64,000 bases of DNA, taken from contig OW388305.1 of NCBI GenBank assembly GCA_936450465.1, positions 37,209,187-37,273,186 on the forward strand, given 5' to 3'. Below are positions 27,301 to 42,300 of the stretch, piece after piece (positions within the stretch are counted from its first letter, which is position 1; each line of letters begins with the position of its first letter). The notes beneath the pieces were generated by a model. The model saw only the letters and a program-made list of their open reading frames with translations. It was not told the DNA's origin and did not search any database. A program made the translations under genes and the position numbers. Origin of the DNA: Gibbula magus (taxonomy: Eukaryota > Mollusca > Gastropoda > Trochida > Trochidae).

Positions 27301-30300
27301 AAACAAGGGGCCCATGCAGATGTTGAACTTTGGGGTGGACAAGTTTAACCCCTAGCCTGCAATGAGCAAATACAGATGCTGAGTATGTGAAAGATAACTT
27401 CACCCCCAGTCAGCAAGAGACAAATACAGATGGCAATTATTGAGGGGTATAATTACCCAAGCCTGCTAGGGGCCACATGTTGTAGGAGATAAGTTTAATC
27501 CTTGGCCTTCAAGGGGCAAATACAGATGGCAAATATTGAGGGGTATAAGTTTAACACCTAGACTGCAAGGGGCAGATACAGATGTCAAGCATAGAGGAGG
27601 ATAAGTGACGTACCTTCCTTACAACACTTGGCGAAGGAGAGACTGATATGACAGTAACTTCCTGCTGGACATTTGTCTTTCCCGAAATCGCAGTCGAAAT
27701 CCTCGCCGTTGTCTCCATTCACAAGTGGTGGGCTGCCATCACAAGGCTCTTCAGGGGCAATCTCTGCAGGATTCAAAATGGAATCCTTAGCATCTTTTAT
27801 AGATTTGTTTACCATTTTATTTCTAAGAATATTTGTTGGAGAAATAAACAAATGTTTGCGATATAATCCAAATATTGTGACAATATGTTGCCATTTCTTA
27901 CAAACTTTAACCCAAATTCTTTTTATAAACTATTTGCCAGTCCTCGGATCATTTTTTTCTAATATTTCAAATATTTTGTCAATCCTTTCTCAACTTCTTT
28001 AAATTGCAATTGAGATGTTGGAAATCAAATAAGGACAATTATTTGTGGACAAACAACTTCTTAATTCCAAGGGCACAACGTTTTGATACAGATTCTTGTA
28101 TCATTTTCAAATATCATACTTCAAACCAATACAAGAATCTGTGTCAAAACATTGAGCTCATGGTAAAAAGAAGTTGTTTTTCCAAAATTATAGTCCTAAT
28201 AAAACATGTTCAGTTTGTCAAAATTCCAAATTTGTTTTGTTTCCAACATCAGTTCAATGTTTCAAACACTGCCATTTAGATTAATTTTGGGAGGACGCTA
28301 TCTTTGAACTCACCATCACAATTATCACTGTTCTGCACAGTAATGTCCTTCTGAGTCTGACATGCCTCAACTTTCAGCTGACATTCATTGGGATACGTCT
28401 TGCCATCTGATCCACAAACCGGGGATCTGTATTCACATAATACAATGTTTATAAAATAAATCTTTAGTATAAGTGAGGTGAGGGGAGTTTGGGTTTAACA
28501 GCACTTTCAAGAGTATTTCACTTATATCACGGCTGCTAGTATTATGGCCATGCATTGTGATGAAACCTGCGAGCTTCGACTGGAACTAGCGAACCATGGG
28601 TGGTACTACATTGAAATTCATTGTAGCATTGCACTCAAACCTTACTGTGTGTAGAACAGTTCTCTACAGCAGACAAAGTTGGCATGCTCCTAGCGAGATT
28701 CGAACCCCAGACCTCTTGATCCGAAGCTGAACACGCTAACGACTGCGCTATCCCGCCCCAATCTTTAGTAGAACTTTATAGCGAGATTTCTCCATGATAC
28801 TTGAACAAACTGGTGATCTGTATATATACTACTACAGGCATGCATGGAATTAGAAGTTTTGAAGAACGTTATTGAGTTAAAGATTTCTTCATGAACTATA
28901 GATCTGGCTGCCATTTCTCAGATCAATGTAAGCTTTACGTCCATGTGGCTGAAACTAGCAAATCATTAATGATACTGCCTTGAATTTCAGATGTTTATCT
29001 CATAACTGCATTCGGAACGGTTCTATTGCATTTGAAGACTGATCATTCATGTAAAGTCATAAATCTCCATTTCCAGTATCAGATGCCAATGGACATATAT
29101 ATAAATGAATTTGCAGCATCAATCATGTGGTAATATGTTTGCAATACTGTAAGACTTTTCGATACAATCTCTGCATGAGGCAATATTGAATTTCATCTTG
29201 ATCACCAACTGTTCTTCAGTCATACCTACATTATTATACGTAACAATATGCTAACAATATGTACAATATTTTTGCTGATAATCCACCATAATTATTGTCT
29301 CTTATTGTACACACTAATTTACTCTCATTGTACACCATATTTATTTTCATTGTACACTATATTTACTCTCCTTGTACACAATATTTAGTCTCATTGTACA
29401 CCATATTTGCTCTCATTGTACACCATATTTACTTTCATTGTACATCATATTTCCTCTTATTGTACATCATATTTACTCGGATTGTACATCATATTTACTC
29501 TGATTGTACATCATATTTACTCTGATTGTACATCATATTTACTTGGATTGTACATCATATTTCCTCTTATTGTACTTCATATTTCCTCTTATTGTACACC
29601 ATATTTGCTCTTATTGTACATCATATTTCCTCTTATTGTACATCATATTTCCTCTTATTGTACATCATATTTCCTCTTATTGTACACCATAGTTCCTCTT
29701 ATTGTACATCATATTTCCTCTTATTGTACATCATATTTCCTCTTATTGTACATCATATTTCCTCTTATTGTACACCATATTTCCTCTTATTGTACACAAT
29801 ATTTCCTCTTATTGTATACCATATTTACTCTTATTGTACACCATATTTCCTCTTATTGTACACCATATTTCCTCTTATTGTACACCATATTTCCTCTTAT
29901 TGTACACCATATTTACTCTTATTGTACACCATATTTACTGATTGTACACCATATTTACTGATTGTATAAGATAGTTCCTCTCCTTGTTCATCATATTTAT
30001 TTTGATTGTACACCATATTTGTTGTTATTGTACACCATATTTACTCTGATTGTTCATCATATTCACTCTGTTCATCATATTCACTTTGATTGTACAACAT
30101 TTTTACTGACTGTATACCATATTGTACACCACATTTCCCGAGTATGCACCATATTGACTTTGATTGTACATCATATTGTACATCATATTGTACACCATAT
30201 TCACTTTGATTGTACAACATATTTACTGATTGTATACCATATTGTACACCACATTTCCCGAGTATGCACCATATTGACTTTGATTGTACATCATATTTAC

Positions 30301-33300
30301 TGATTGTACATCATATTGTACACCATATTTACTGATTGTACATCATATTGTACACCATATTTCCCTGAGTATGCACCATATTGACTCTGATTTATTACCA
30401 TATTGTACATCATATTTACTGATTTTACGTCTGATAAAAAGTCAAGATTTTTTTATTTTTTTCAACTTATTATTGAAAACTACTAAAATGACTATTCATG
30501 AACAAGTTCATGAAGAGAGACTTTAAAAAAAAATTCATTTCGGAGCATGAAATTTGAACAATCACACAATATTATATATCACCCCTGGCGTCAATGATTA
30601 AGGCAATCCAATCCAGAGGGACTGTTTACACAATAATTGTAAAAAATCATATTTATTTGATAAGTTTTGATCACACCAGAGCAGGAAGAGTGAAAGTTGA
30701 TCATTAGAAAAGTCTTAAATACATTATGAAATCAAGAGACAGGTAACAAGTTTTCTTACCTGAGGGCAGGGCAGGTGAACTGACACTCGCAGGTGAACAT
30801 CCCGTCCCCCTCCACACATTTTCCTCCAAATTTACACGAAGTATCGTCACACTTTTCCATGAAATCTCCACTTTCGTCTACAAACAACTCATGGGTTTAT
30901 TTCACATACAACGACACAGCCAGTGTCCTCTACATACCTTTCTCCTGTGTTAGCGGCAAAACCAGAATTTGTGAACCTCATCAAATTCAGGAGTTTTTCA
31001 AAGAATGAATCTTATAAAAGATCTGATGAAAAATATCAGATTAAATTGATGTTTAACAAGATAATTTGACATACAAAATAGTCAAATGTTTTTAAAGCTT
31101 AACTTTTAAAAACGCAATGAATGAATCAGTATTTATTAAGACTCCTGATTTGGATGAGATTTATGGTTAGTAGAAAAAAGTCCATCTTTGTAACATAATT
31201 AATGAAAAATATATTATTACATGATAATAGCTGCCTGCCACGCAATTGACGTTCACATGCCAAAATAATAAATATAAGTCAATCAACTAGGAAATCATAA
31301 AGTGATTATACAGCCAATATGATATATACATACAGGACCAGAACTTAATTTAAAGAAAAATGACAATACCCACTAAGGGGGCCATTACAATAAATCCATG
31401 CACGTGTAAAGTAGAGAAATAATCTGCTTAGGTGCTCTATGATTTCATTTTGAACCCTATATATGCATTTTCATTTTCTTTTCACTTTTACGGTATCATA
31501 TATCTAAACTACTTTTTGATTTTAATAGGATTTAAGACAGCAGCATAGATTTGCTACCTCAGCAGTTTTTCTCTCTTATGCCCTGGCTTATCCATGGTGT
31601 TATTCAGCTTGTAATTAATAAAAGGGACTAATATTATCATCTCTTATTTTTTCATTTTTAAATAATTTTTCTATTTGTTAGTACCAGATTTTTTCAACTT
31701 AAATGAATAAATTTGAAAACTGTTACATATTTATAATTTTTCCAAAATGTTGCACATATAAAAATAATATGAGGACAACAATTTTCTTTTGCAGACGATC
31801 TTGGATAAAACCATGGATAACCCAAAGGTGACACTTGAATCTATACCAAATAAAAGGTTATCACTATACATTACTGCTAGGATAAACAAGGGATCTAACA
31901 TTGGGATTACAAACAGAATCTAACAACTTGAATATAAAGTAACACCATGAATAACCCATTAGCAGGTGCTTGTTGGAGACTATATAATCATGCAACACTT
32001 ATCTTACATACATCACATCATCACATCACACATCGGGGCACATGACTCTTGACAACCTCACTGATGTATGGGTAAATATGGTGGAAGGGGTATTGGTTGA
32101 GGAGTTTTGGACTTGTTGATCCTAATATTTGGAATTATGATACCTTCAAGATATCTACATCAACTTTGATGCATGGGTAAATTTGATTGGAAGAAGGACT
32201 AAATGCTTAAGCAGTCTTGGAATCGTTGATCCTAATGTTTGCAGTTATAGTATGCTCTAGATCTACACCAACTTTGATGCATGAATACATATGGTGGGAA
32301 GAGGGGTACTTGCTTAAGCAATCGTTGATCCTAATGTTTTTCAGTTATCATACCGTACCAATTACATCAACTTTGGATGCATTGGTATATTTAGTGGGGA
32401 AGAAGGGGTTTTGGTTCAGCAATCTTGAAAGTGTTTATCGTAATGTTTGCAGTTAAAATATGCTGTAGATCTACTCCAACTTCAATGCACAGTAAAATTT
32501 GGTCAAAAATAGGGGTATTTGTTTAAGCAAACTTTGACTCCTTGATCCAAATGTTTTTCAATTAACATACCCTCCCGATCTTCATCAACTTTGGATGCAT
32601 GGGTAAAAATGGTGGGAAACGTGGGAATTTAATTAATCAATCTTTGAATCGTTGATCCTAATGTTTATCAGTTATGGTGCCCTCAAGATCTACATAAATT
32701 TTTTATGCATTGGTAAATTTAGTGAGGAGTAGGAGTATTTGTTAAGCAGTAAAGGCGTTACTGTTAATGAAAATAAGACGTGGTGCGAAAGATAGGACCA
32801 GGCAAAGATTCATCTCCTCTGAGGTAGACAAGCATGGTAAGACGTGTGGGAATTCTGTTCCTTCACCTGAGACTTTGATAACTTTTGCTGGATGTTAGCA
32901 GGAGTCATGTACCCAGATGTCTGACAGTACTATCCTACAAGGAAACGGACGAAGGATGCACACGCCACTCACCTCCTGATCCTGACCCGATGTCGATGCT
33001 TTCACACTTCTCGTTGTCCTGAACCTCCAACTCCTCGTTCTTTGCACATGCATCTCGCCGCATGGCGCACTCGTTGATGTACATCTTGCCGTTGGAGGCG
33101 CACACAGGCTGGTGTAGTGAAGGACACAGCAGGGGGCACATGCATTTACCGTTCTCACACATGGCGCCAAATCGACACTTAGTGCCACGACACTCATCTG
33201 TAGAGATAATAATATATTTGCATAAGTTACTATTAACATAAATATGTTTACTGAAAAAAAGTTACCAATATCTCATTATTGGTCTTGAAAGACATTTATA

Positions 33301-36300
33301 GACAATGAGATGACGTATTCTAGCAATGGAAAATGACATCATCTTTCCAAGGGTTTTTATCAAATACATATTCTTCCTTGATTATTCCAGAATCTAAACT
33401 ACCAGATAATCTTTTCTCACATGGAAGTGCACTGACTATTCTACACTCTGGATATATAAAAACATAAATGAAAAGAAATCATAAACATACCACACTCTCC
33501 ATATGAAGCAACGGATATGAAGGTTTTATATCGGCAGGAGTTGATCTTGAGTTGACATTCGTTGCGGTATGTTCGGCCATCACTTCCACAAACTGGACTG
33601 TTGTCATTCTGGAAAAAGTTAAAATGTAAGTGTGAAATTATAGCAGAGTTGAGACTTGTGACCATCATGCAGTTTCCTCATGTCAGTGTCAGATGATCTT
33701 CATACTTAAAATGCGGCTGTATGAGTTTTTATTTTCCACAACCGTGTTCCACAGAAGATATCACTTGTGTTAGATCAAGCGTTATCTCCTAGAAGATATT
33801 ATTTGGCAGTAGATTTTGAATAATGCCCTGTCGCCATCAACTACATGACATCACAATGATTTTACATCATCACTATGACTTCACCACATTGGAAGTCAAC
33901 TGGCAGAGATGTACACTTTTCATATGGAAACGTAATGAAGAATGATATCAGAAAAAACTTGGGTAAGATTCTCTATTTATCTCTGAGAGACGTCCCTAAG
34001 AACCAAGTGAGTTTGAAAACTTGCTACCCAAAAGGCTATCTATTTGGTTATTTAATTGATAAAAATTGCCAAATCAAGAGCTGATATTACGATATAAGGC
34101 TATACCTGCAGCAGGCCCAATCTTATTCCAAAGAGTTTACTGTAATCTCTTGGGTATAAGACCACCCCCACTGGTTGTCCTGGTTGGGGTTATTCTCAGG
34201 TTATAGCCCAACCCCAAATTTTCCAGATGTTCCATGGTCATACATTACATAAATCTATAATATTATTTTAAGTTAAGTGTCAAAAACCTTCATAAAACCT
34301 TTTCTGATTGTCTGATGGTCTCAGGTATAAACTTTCATCTGAGTTGGGTCTCTCCCATCTAAAAGCCCACCCCCATGTTTCCAAGATGTTTGTTTGCCTG
34401 TTTGTCTTATACCCGAGAGAATACAATACATGGAACTCACCTCAGCACAGGACTTAGGACACACACACTGAGCCCTGGACCCGTCACTGTTACACACTGA
34501 GTGGTAGTCACACTTCACGTTCTCGCATCCAGCTGCAAAAAATAACAATATATGAAAAAATGGAATGCTGGGATTTATCAGTGAAATAAACTGTCTATTG
34601 AGCCACAATGAAGATATCTGATATTTTCACTGTGACCAATCATTGATATCACTGCTCAAAAGTTATATGTTTTAAAGTTCACAAATTTGATGTCATAAAA
34701 CAATGGTCTGACGAAACACTATCTTATGATGTCACATTGTTACTGTGGTCACGGGCTGTTCCTAGCGGTTGCTCAACATGAAAAAACAACCTGTAGTGGC
34801 ATAAAATGATAACATCATATTATAAATAGAATATTTGCCTTTTCTGACAAATACCATGTTTTTCGCATCAACTGAGAAACAAGGATTATATTTTTATGAG
34901 TGCCTCAGCTTATGACTTATGTATTAAAGGGGCAGTAGCACGTTTTTTCGCTCAAATAAGTCGATGAGATGTATTTGAAAAATAATGTCACCAATAGTAA
35001 AACACAATTCTCTCTTCAGAAAATCAAGTTAAAAATGAGTGTTCATGGTTTGGTAAAACCGTGGGAATCGTTTTTTGTACTTCGAAATATAAAATTGTGT
35101 TCACCATAAAATCGCCGCCATGCAATTTTTGTTTTATACGCAACAACGTTATTACCCCCTACGGTTTGTTTAATAAGATGTTTTACCCTCTAAAGTAGAT
35201 ATAAATGACATAAACTATCATTATAAATGGGAAATTTGAAAAAATAAAATTTGCCAAAAACGTGTTACTGCCCCTTTAATGTTGAATTGAATAATTGGCA
35301 ATAAAGCAACTTCATGATTCTGAAAAAATAGTGGCACATTATCCTGTGCAAAGCTAAGTGGACTAACTGTGTTGTTCAATACAATTAATAGTTTGCTGCC
35401 AGATGGGCAAGCAGCTAGAAGATCTGAGCCCATATTTTCGAAACTGTCCTAGTGTTCAGATAGTCATAAGTCAATGTTAATGTTAGCACTTACTACTATC
35501 TTAGCTCTAAAAGAGCCTCGAAAATATGGGTCCTGATTGTTTGAGGGGTTGGTTCACTGTCCAACAGTGAGATATGCATAAGGTTATGTTGTTTCACCTT
35601 GGACAGAAGGTTTTATTCAAGTTGGGCATTAGTTCACCACGCAGTAACCTTGGTACCTGGTGAAGATTATGTCCAAGTCACCTTCAAGTGTCTTTACGTC
35701 AGCTTGGAGACTAGAATAATCAGTCTCTATTGCCCAACAAAATTAAGAAAAATCTAAGAACAGGGAGATACATGACGTTTCGGAGCATATACTCACTTCA
35801 TCAGGTGGAATGTAAGGAAATAACAATATGCGATACATTTATATAGCAAACAAATCAATGGCGAGGAAACTCAAGAAAACCTAAAATGATAACTGTCCTG
35901 GTTCCAGGGCCTCTATATTTATTAGGAGACCCTGAATCAGGATAGTTATCATTTTAGATTTTTCTAAAGTTTGTTGGGCAGTATAATATCAAAGTCTATA
36001 TCTGAGCTTAAACAGAAACAACTGCCAACCTTACAAAAATTAATATCTAAAGTCTGTCACTATTATAATGTTACTCAATGTGCAGCTGAAATGTCTAATA
36101 TAGTATATATGTTCTATAAATTCAATCTCGTCCTGTAGTCATTTTCTGTTTATGTGAATGTATTGTGTGATTGATACCTGATGTAATAATTTAATTAAAA
36201 ATAAAAGTTATAATGAATAAAAACAAATTCACCAATATTCATCAACACAATGAAACCTCAAACCTTTAGAATTTAGCTTACAACTTCAGTTAAGTATAGA

Positions 36301-39300
36301 GTGTTTGTCATAATAGAGATTTTATTTCAATGACCTGGCATAAAGATATAAAAGATAAATAACAAGTAGGAAGAGGACACTGATACAATGAGAACACTTA
36401 GAACATACACATTAAAATATTTTAAATAATTGACAATTGAAAGTGTTTTATAACTGCAATAGATCAAGTGACACTTGACTTTATATCTTACGAACACTCA
36501 AAACACTGAAATGTGGTAGATCTATAGAACCTAAGTGTGTGGATGATATGGGTATTAAATCTCTGAAGAGCTAAAGAACATTTCAAGATGTCAAATACTT
36601 TTAGTATTTTATATTTACAATGTTGTTTCAGTGCATAACAAGCCTTGTGTATACTTTGCAGTTTGTTTTCTGTGAGAATGATAGTAAATAAATGCATAAG
36701 CTAAAAAATGAGATAGAGAATTATTTTTGTCAATTAACTTACTGCAGGGTCCTCTGTGTTTGATCTTGTTTCTTGTTTTCTTCTCACAGTTTTCTTGTCG
36801 AAGTTTACACGGGTTGTTGTATGTGATACCATCCTCTCCACAAACCTGAAACAAACATACAGTACTCAAGGTTAGGTGAGTTGGGGTTTAACAACACTTT
36901 CAAAAGTATTTCACTTATATCACGGCTGATAGTATTATTGTAGGAAGAAAGCCGCAACGCCTTATGGCTTTGCATTGTGGTGAAACCTATGAGCACCGGC
37001 TGGAAAAAGCACTAACTGCACTACTGCACTAAAATTCATTGCAGCATTGCACCCAAACCATACTGATGTAAAACAGTTCTCTACTGCAGACAAAGATGCC
37101 GAGACCCTGGCAGGATTCGAACCGAATGCGCTAAACACTGCGCTATCCGCCCCCTGCAGTACTCAAAATGAATGTTGTAATCTCTTTGTATTTCCTTGAT
37201 TACATCCCTAGGATTCTATTTGTATCACAAGTTGTATATTCCAGGTCTGGTTGTATTAATGAACATGTTTCACAGCTTGTATTTATCATAGCATTTGTTT
37301 TACCTAGTACCTCTGTCACATTGTTACATTTGTCATTATATATAATAAGGATCAAGTTGTATTTTAACATAACACTACTCTGTTACTATAGTTGACTTAA
37401 TAATCACTCTAGGTGCTAAAGTAAGAGAAAAGAGGGTAGTAAATGTAGAAAAGGGGGTGTTAAAGTTTTAAATTGTATCAACTCTTTTTTGAAGGGGGGA
37501 GGCATTCAACTGACTTGGGGGCATTACAGACACACCACAGCTGCATATGCTTGTGATCAACGAGTAGGGGATGTAGGTTTTCACTGCTTGACTTTGTAAG
37601 GAGGGCATTTATTTTGGAGGGGATGATGATTACACAGACGATTGTAAATCATGTCATGCAATACAAATGTTGCTTGCTGAGTTGCTGTCTTGATGGAAAT
37701 AGGTGATCAAGAATTATAGTCATGCATGAAATTTTTCTAAAACATTCCAGCTTATAGTTACAACATGTAACATTGTTAAAGGGGTTATGGTACATTTCCA
37801 TGGCACAGTCAGGGATAGTCAGGATCAAATGTACAAACTTAGGTCCACAAGGTGCGAATTAAGTACCTGCAAACAAAATTTCAGATTTTGACAAATATCA
37901 GTCCTCGTGTAGCACACAAATAGTGATAAAATTTCCAGCCTCAAGTCTGGTTTGACCTTCTTAGCATATGGCCTTGTTGACATAGCATATTGAAGCCGTC
38001 ATCAACACTCCTAGGTTTAAATCCCAAATGGTTTGTATTTGGTACAATCGACCATCAGTCATTGAGTGCAGGTCTAATGTTATAAGAGAATCAAAGGTCT
38101 CAGGTTCTAACTTCTTGTCCTCTAATTCCCACTGTGAAGGTCAACTGTACTCTTCCTTTGATTAACAACATTAATATACACTAGGTTTATATCCTATGTC
38201 ACCTTCGTTCCTGTGTCACAGGGTAGAACATCTAATCTAATTTGACAATAATCAAATTGCTTGAGTCCAAATTCCATAAATGATCAGGGGCGGATCAAGA
38301 AATTATCAAAGGGGAGTTCACTCATGGAAAAGGGGGGTTCACCTTTGGTGTCCATCAAATTTACATGCAAATATTGTCGAAAGGGAGGAGTTTGAACCCC
38401 TGAACCCCCTTCTGGATCCGACACAGATGGTTATCTAATTCATTCACTTCCTCCGTATCAAGGAAACCATGATATCTGTAAGCCTGCATTAAAAAAATTA
38501 AATGTTTCTCGGGCACATTATTTTCAAAAATGACGAGTGCGGTATGACTTTATTTTTATTTTTTGTTGGAAAAAATAATGATGCGGGAGGAGTACATTTT
38601 ATTTTTCCATCAAAATATAGCCTGAAAGTGATAGAAGTATACAAAATGGAAGCACATCTGTTCCTGCAGACCCATATATTTGTTGGACAAATGGGATTTT
38701 TGGGTTTACCAAAATTGATGTGGCAAATTCTTAATTTATTTTTTGAAACGAAATTAAAAAGTTGTCACGCGCACAAATAAAAGTGATTGGCCGACGCTCG
38801 AGAATCTTTTTTTTTTTTTAGGCCTAACCATTAACCGTAGTCCTCCAAAAGTATTGTTTCGTAATTTGTATCAATTGCCTTTTCTTCCTATGTCATGGGT
38901 CAAAAACATTTAAGGTTATTAAATATATTTTAAAACCCAGCGTTGATGTTGGATCAAGTCATTGAGGGAAATTTAGAAATGAACTCTAGAACATACACAA
39001 TGTTTTTGATTATATATGCTTATCAACCATGTGAAGACAATCAAGCTCTGAAGATGTTGTTATCCAGAAATGTGTGCTTTACTTTTCATAAATAACTTGT
39101 TATCCAAACAATTTTACCTTTACCTTTAATGAAGAAGTTGTTATGCACATAATTTGCTTTTTTATGTAATAAACAATTTGTTATCCAAAACAATTGCTTT
39201 TCTTACATGTAAGAAACCAGATTGTATCCAAAATTATTGTTTTTCTTACGTAATAAAGAAGTATCCACAATTTAAGATATATCAGGAAATATTGCTTCAA

Positions 39301-42300
39301 TTATATGTCAGAAAAGAGTTGTTATCCAAAATGTTTACTTTTCTTATAAAATAGAACTTGTTATAAAAAAAATCTGACTTTAAACTCTTGATAAAGAAGT
39401 TTTAACCAAAATGTTTGCTTTCATTATGAAAGTCTTGTTTTTCTTGCATGTAATAAAGAAGAATTTGTTTTAATCAGTGAATGTCCCTTGCCAACAGTTC
39501 TGTAAAGTCAGATCCTAAACACCAATTCAATAAAAACAGAGCTTTGTCGTCTTATCTACTTAAAAACAATGAATGCATGTCCCAAATTTCTCTCTCAATA
39601 TTGGCTTCACTATGGGGCTAATCCTCTCAATCAAAAACTTGAAAGCTTACACTGTCCCACGTAATAACTTGCCGTAATGACAACACTTTTTGCTTTCAAG
39701 TTTGACTTTATTCTTATTTAAGGATCACTTAGCTTAAGAAAACACAATAAATAGTTAGCAAAAGTGCTTTAATGATGCTAATAATGCATCATTAAACATT
39801 AAATGACATTTTACGATCGATTACCGCCTTGATTGTCTCCGCCAAGCTAAATAGCAAGCACCATGGGAGGTTTAATACGCTCTCTGTTCATTAGGAAAGC
39901 TTTCACTTCATTAGGTGGAATTACTAGTCGCTAAATTAAACACGGATTGAATCTTTTTTTTATTCTTTTCAACTTCAATTGAATCAGTTTTTAAAAGTTT
40001 TACATTTTTAATCGTTGTTGCAAAGAAGATGAAAACAAATCAAAGGATTTTCGATTAAATCTTTAAATTCAAAGCTTGTACTTTTTTGTTTCTGAGGCAT
40101 TACTTTTTTAATTTCAGGGAACCATGAATTATGGTAAATGTGGAAGGTCTTCGTTGGATTAACATACGAGTACATTACAAGTAATTCAAAGCTTAAAAGG
40201 AGGGTTTCATCGGGGTATTTTTTGTTGAAACGAAATTCAAATTGTGGATGTGGAAACTCAGGATATTGACAATATAAAGGTAAAAGTAGTAATGTTTTTA
40301 TCGAAAATCGGACAATGCACTGCTTCAATTAGTCAAATTAGGACCTTATTTACAAAAGACAAAAATACAAATTTGGGTTGATAATGTTAAGTATGGTGAG
40401 GTGAGGTGAGTTGGGGTTTAATGTCGCTTTCAAGAGTATTTCACTTATTTCGCGGCTGCTAGTATTATGGCAGGGAGAAAGCCCGCAACGCCATGTGGCT
40501 ATGCATTGCAGTGAAACCTGCGAGCATCGGCTGGAACTAGCGAACCATGGGTTAAGTATGGTAGGTCATATAACTATTGTACATGAAAATGGGACGTGTA
40601 TATAGTTTCGGTTTCTGCACATGTGTAATGATATTGCTTGATTTAAATTTGAAACTAGTAATTATGATACATATAGTGATTGTGAAGGAACATACAAGTT
40701 GAGTAAAATTCTTTGTTTCAAGTGAAATCAGCATATATGTTATGATGGGACTTATTAAGCTAATTCAAAATTACGAAACACAATGGATGCATCTGTAAGT
40801 ATTTTGTGAATCCATTATAATACTTTCTCAATTTTTCTGACAACAATGTTGAATTATCTAGTTGGAATCAGAAACATAACAATTAATAACTTATTTTGAT
40901 GATCTATTTAATGAAGGCAAAGACAACTCTTGATGTAATCAAATAAAAATGTTTCCAGTTTATGAATTATAAAACATCAAGTTCAAGACTTCAACTTGAT
41001 ATTCAAACAAAGAGGTTTTTGAGGAGCATATTAGAAGGGGAGTACAGAAGAAACAAGGAAACAAGAAACTCTTGTTTCATACAGATAACCATCATAAGTC
41101 AGTTCACTCAGAGTTTTTGAAGGAGGCAAAGATAACTCAGGATGTATATCTAATAAAGATTTTCCAGATTATGAATTAAACATTAAGTTCAAGACCACAA
41201 CCAAATATTGAATCACAGATCAATTATGTCAGTTAACTAAAAATTTTGGAAGGTGACGAAGACGACTCCAGATCTAATAAAGATGTTTCCAGATCATGAA
41301 TTAAACATCAAGTTAAACAAATAATCATAAAACAATCAACAATAATGTATAAATCGATCAAAGTAAAAATGCCGAATGATAGATCAAGTTAGTTTTAACA
41401 AAATTTATCAACATCAGAGAGACAGCTTCCGATAGTGAATAAAATATCAGTATTCAACACGTTCATAAATGGATGAACAGCAATGAATAAAAGCACCAGT
41501 CTATATAAACGGGAGATGCAGAGCAAGTTAGTTCACGCGAAATTCCTAATTGTGGTATAGACAACACAGCGGTATGAATTAAGCATCAGCTGAAGGAGTA
41601 AAAAAACATTCGATAATACCGTTAACATTGATTTTCTGGTAAGCAATGTGTAAAAGGGCTGTGCGTTGAATGTTTGATGCGTATTTCGCATTGACAGTAT
41701 TCGTCTATCACCTGAATCGTGTTATCCACATTAATCTGACACTGGATCACATAACGTATTCTGTTTTATAGAGACGAAGCGTGCGTGCCTGTCGTGTTTT
41801 AGGCACCAATAAGATTTTTTTCATAATTTGTCAGGCTGACTAACCGATAATTGAATTTACTGTCCGTGTACTGCTTACATCTTTCAAGCTTTTTTTCTCC
41901 CAAGAGAAAAACATTTCAAAACATGAAAAAGTAGTTTTCTTGGGAAAATGCTGGAACATTTCTAGCTTGAGATGTGTTACGTACTTTCTTGTATGAAAGG
42001 TTGTTTATCTCTCTGAGACTATTGTAAGGGTGATTGGGTTTTAACACCGCTTTCAAGAGTATTTCACTTACATAATGGCTGCTTGTATTATTGCAGTGAG
42101 AAAGCCCACAGCACCATGTGACTTTGTATTGCAGTGAAACCTGACTGGAACAAGCGAACCATGGGTTGTACTGTTCTGAAATTCACTGTTTGCACCAAAA
42201 CCTTACTGCACGTAGTTCTCAACTGCAGTTGCCAAGTTGCTGGCGGGATTCAAACTACGAACCTCTTTATCCAAAGCCTATTGGCTAACCACTGCACTAT

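Noticed and set aside
29295..30526. Several overlapping plus-strand open frames of up to 184 codons
   Set aside because: They are three-frame translations of the 22-bp minisatellite (repeated [13 protein letters not shown]); no start context, splice sites or family similarity.
40008..40328. Minus-strand frame of 106 codons
   Set aside because: AT-rich composition, no recognisable domain, no suitable splice context, not needed for the agrin reading frame.
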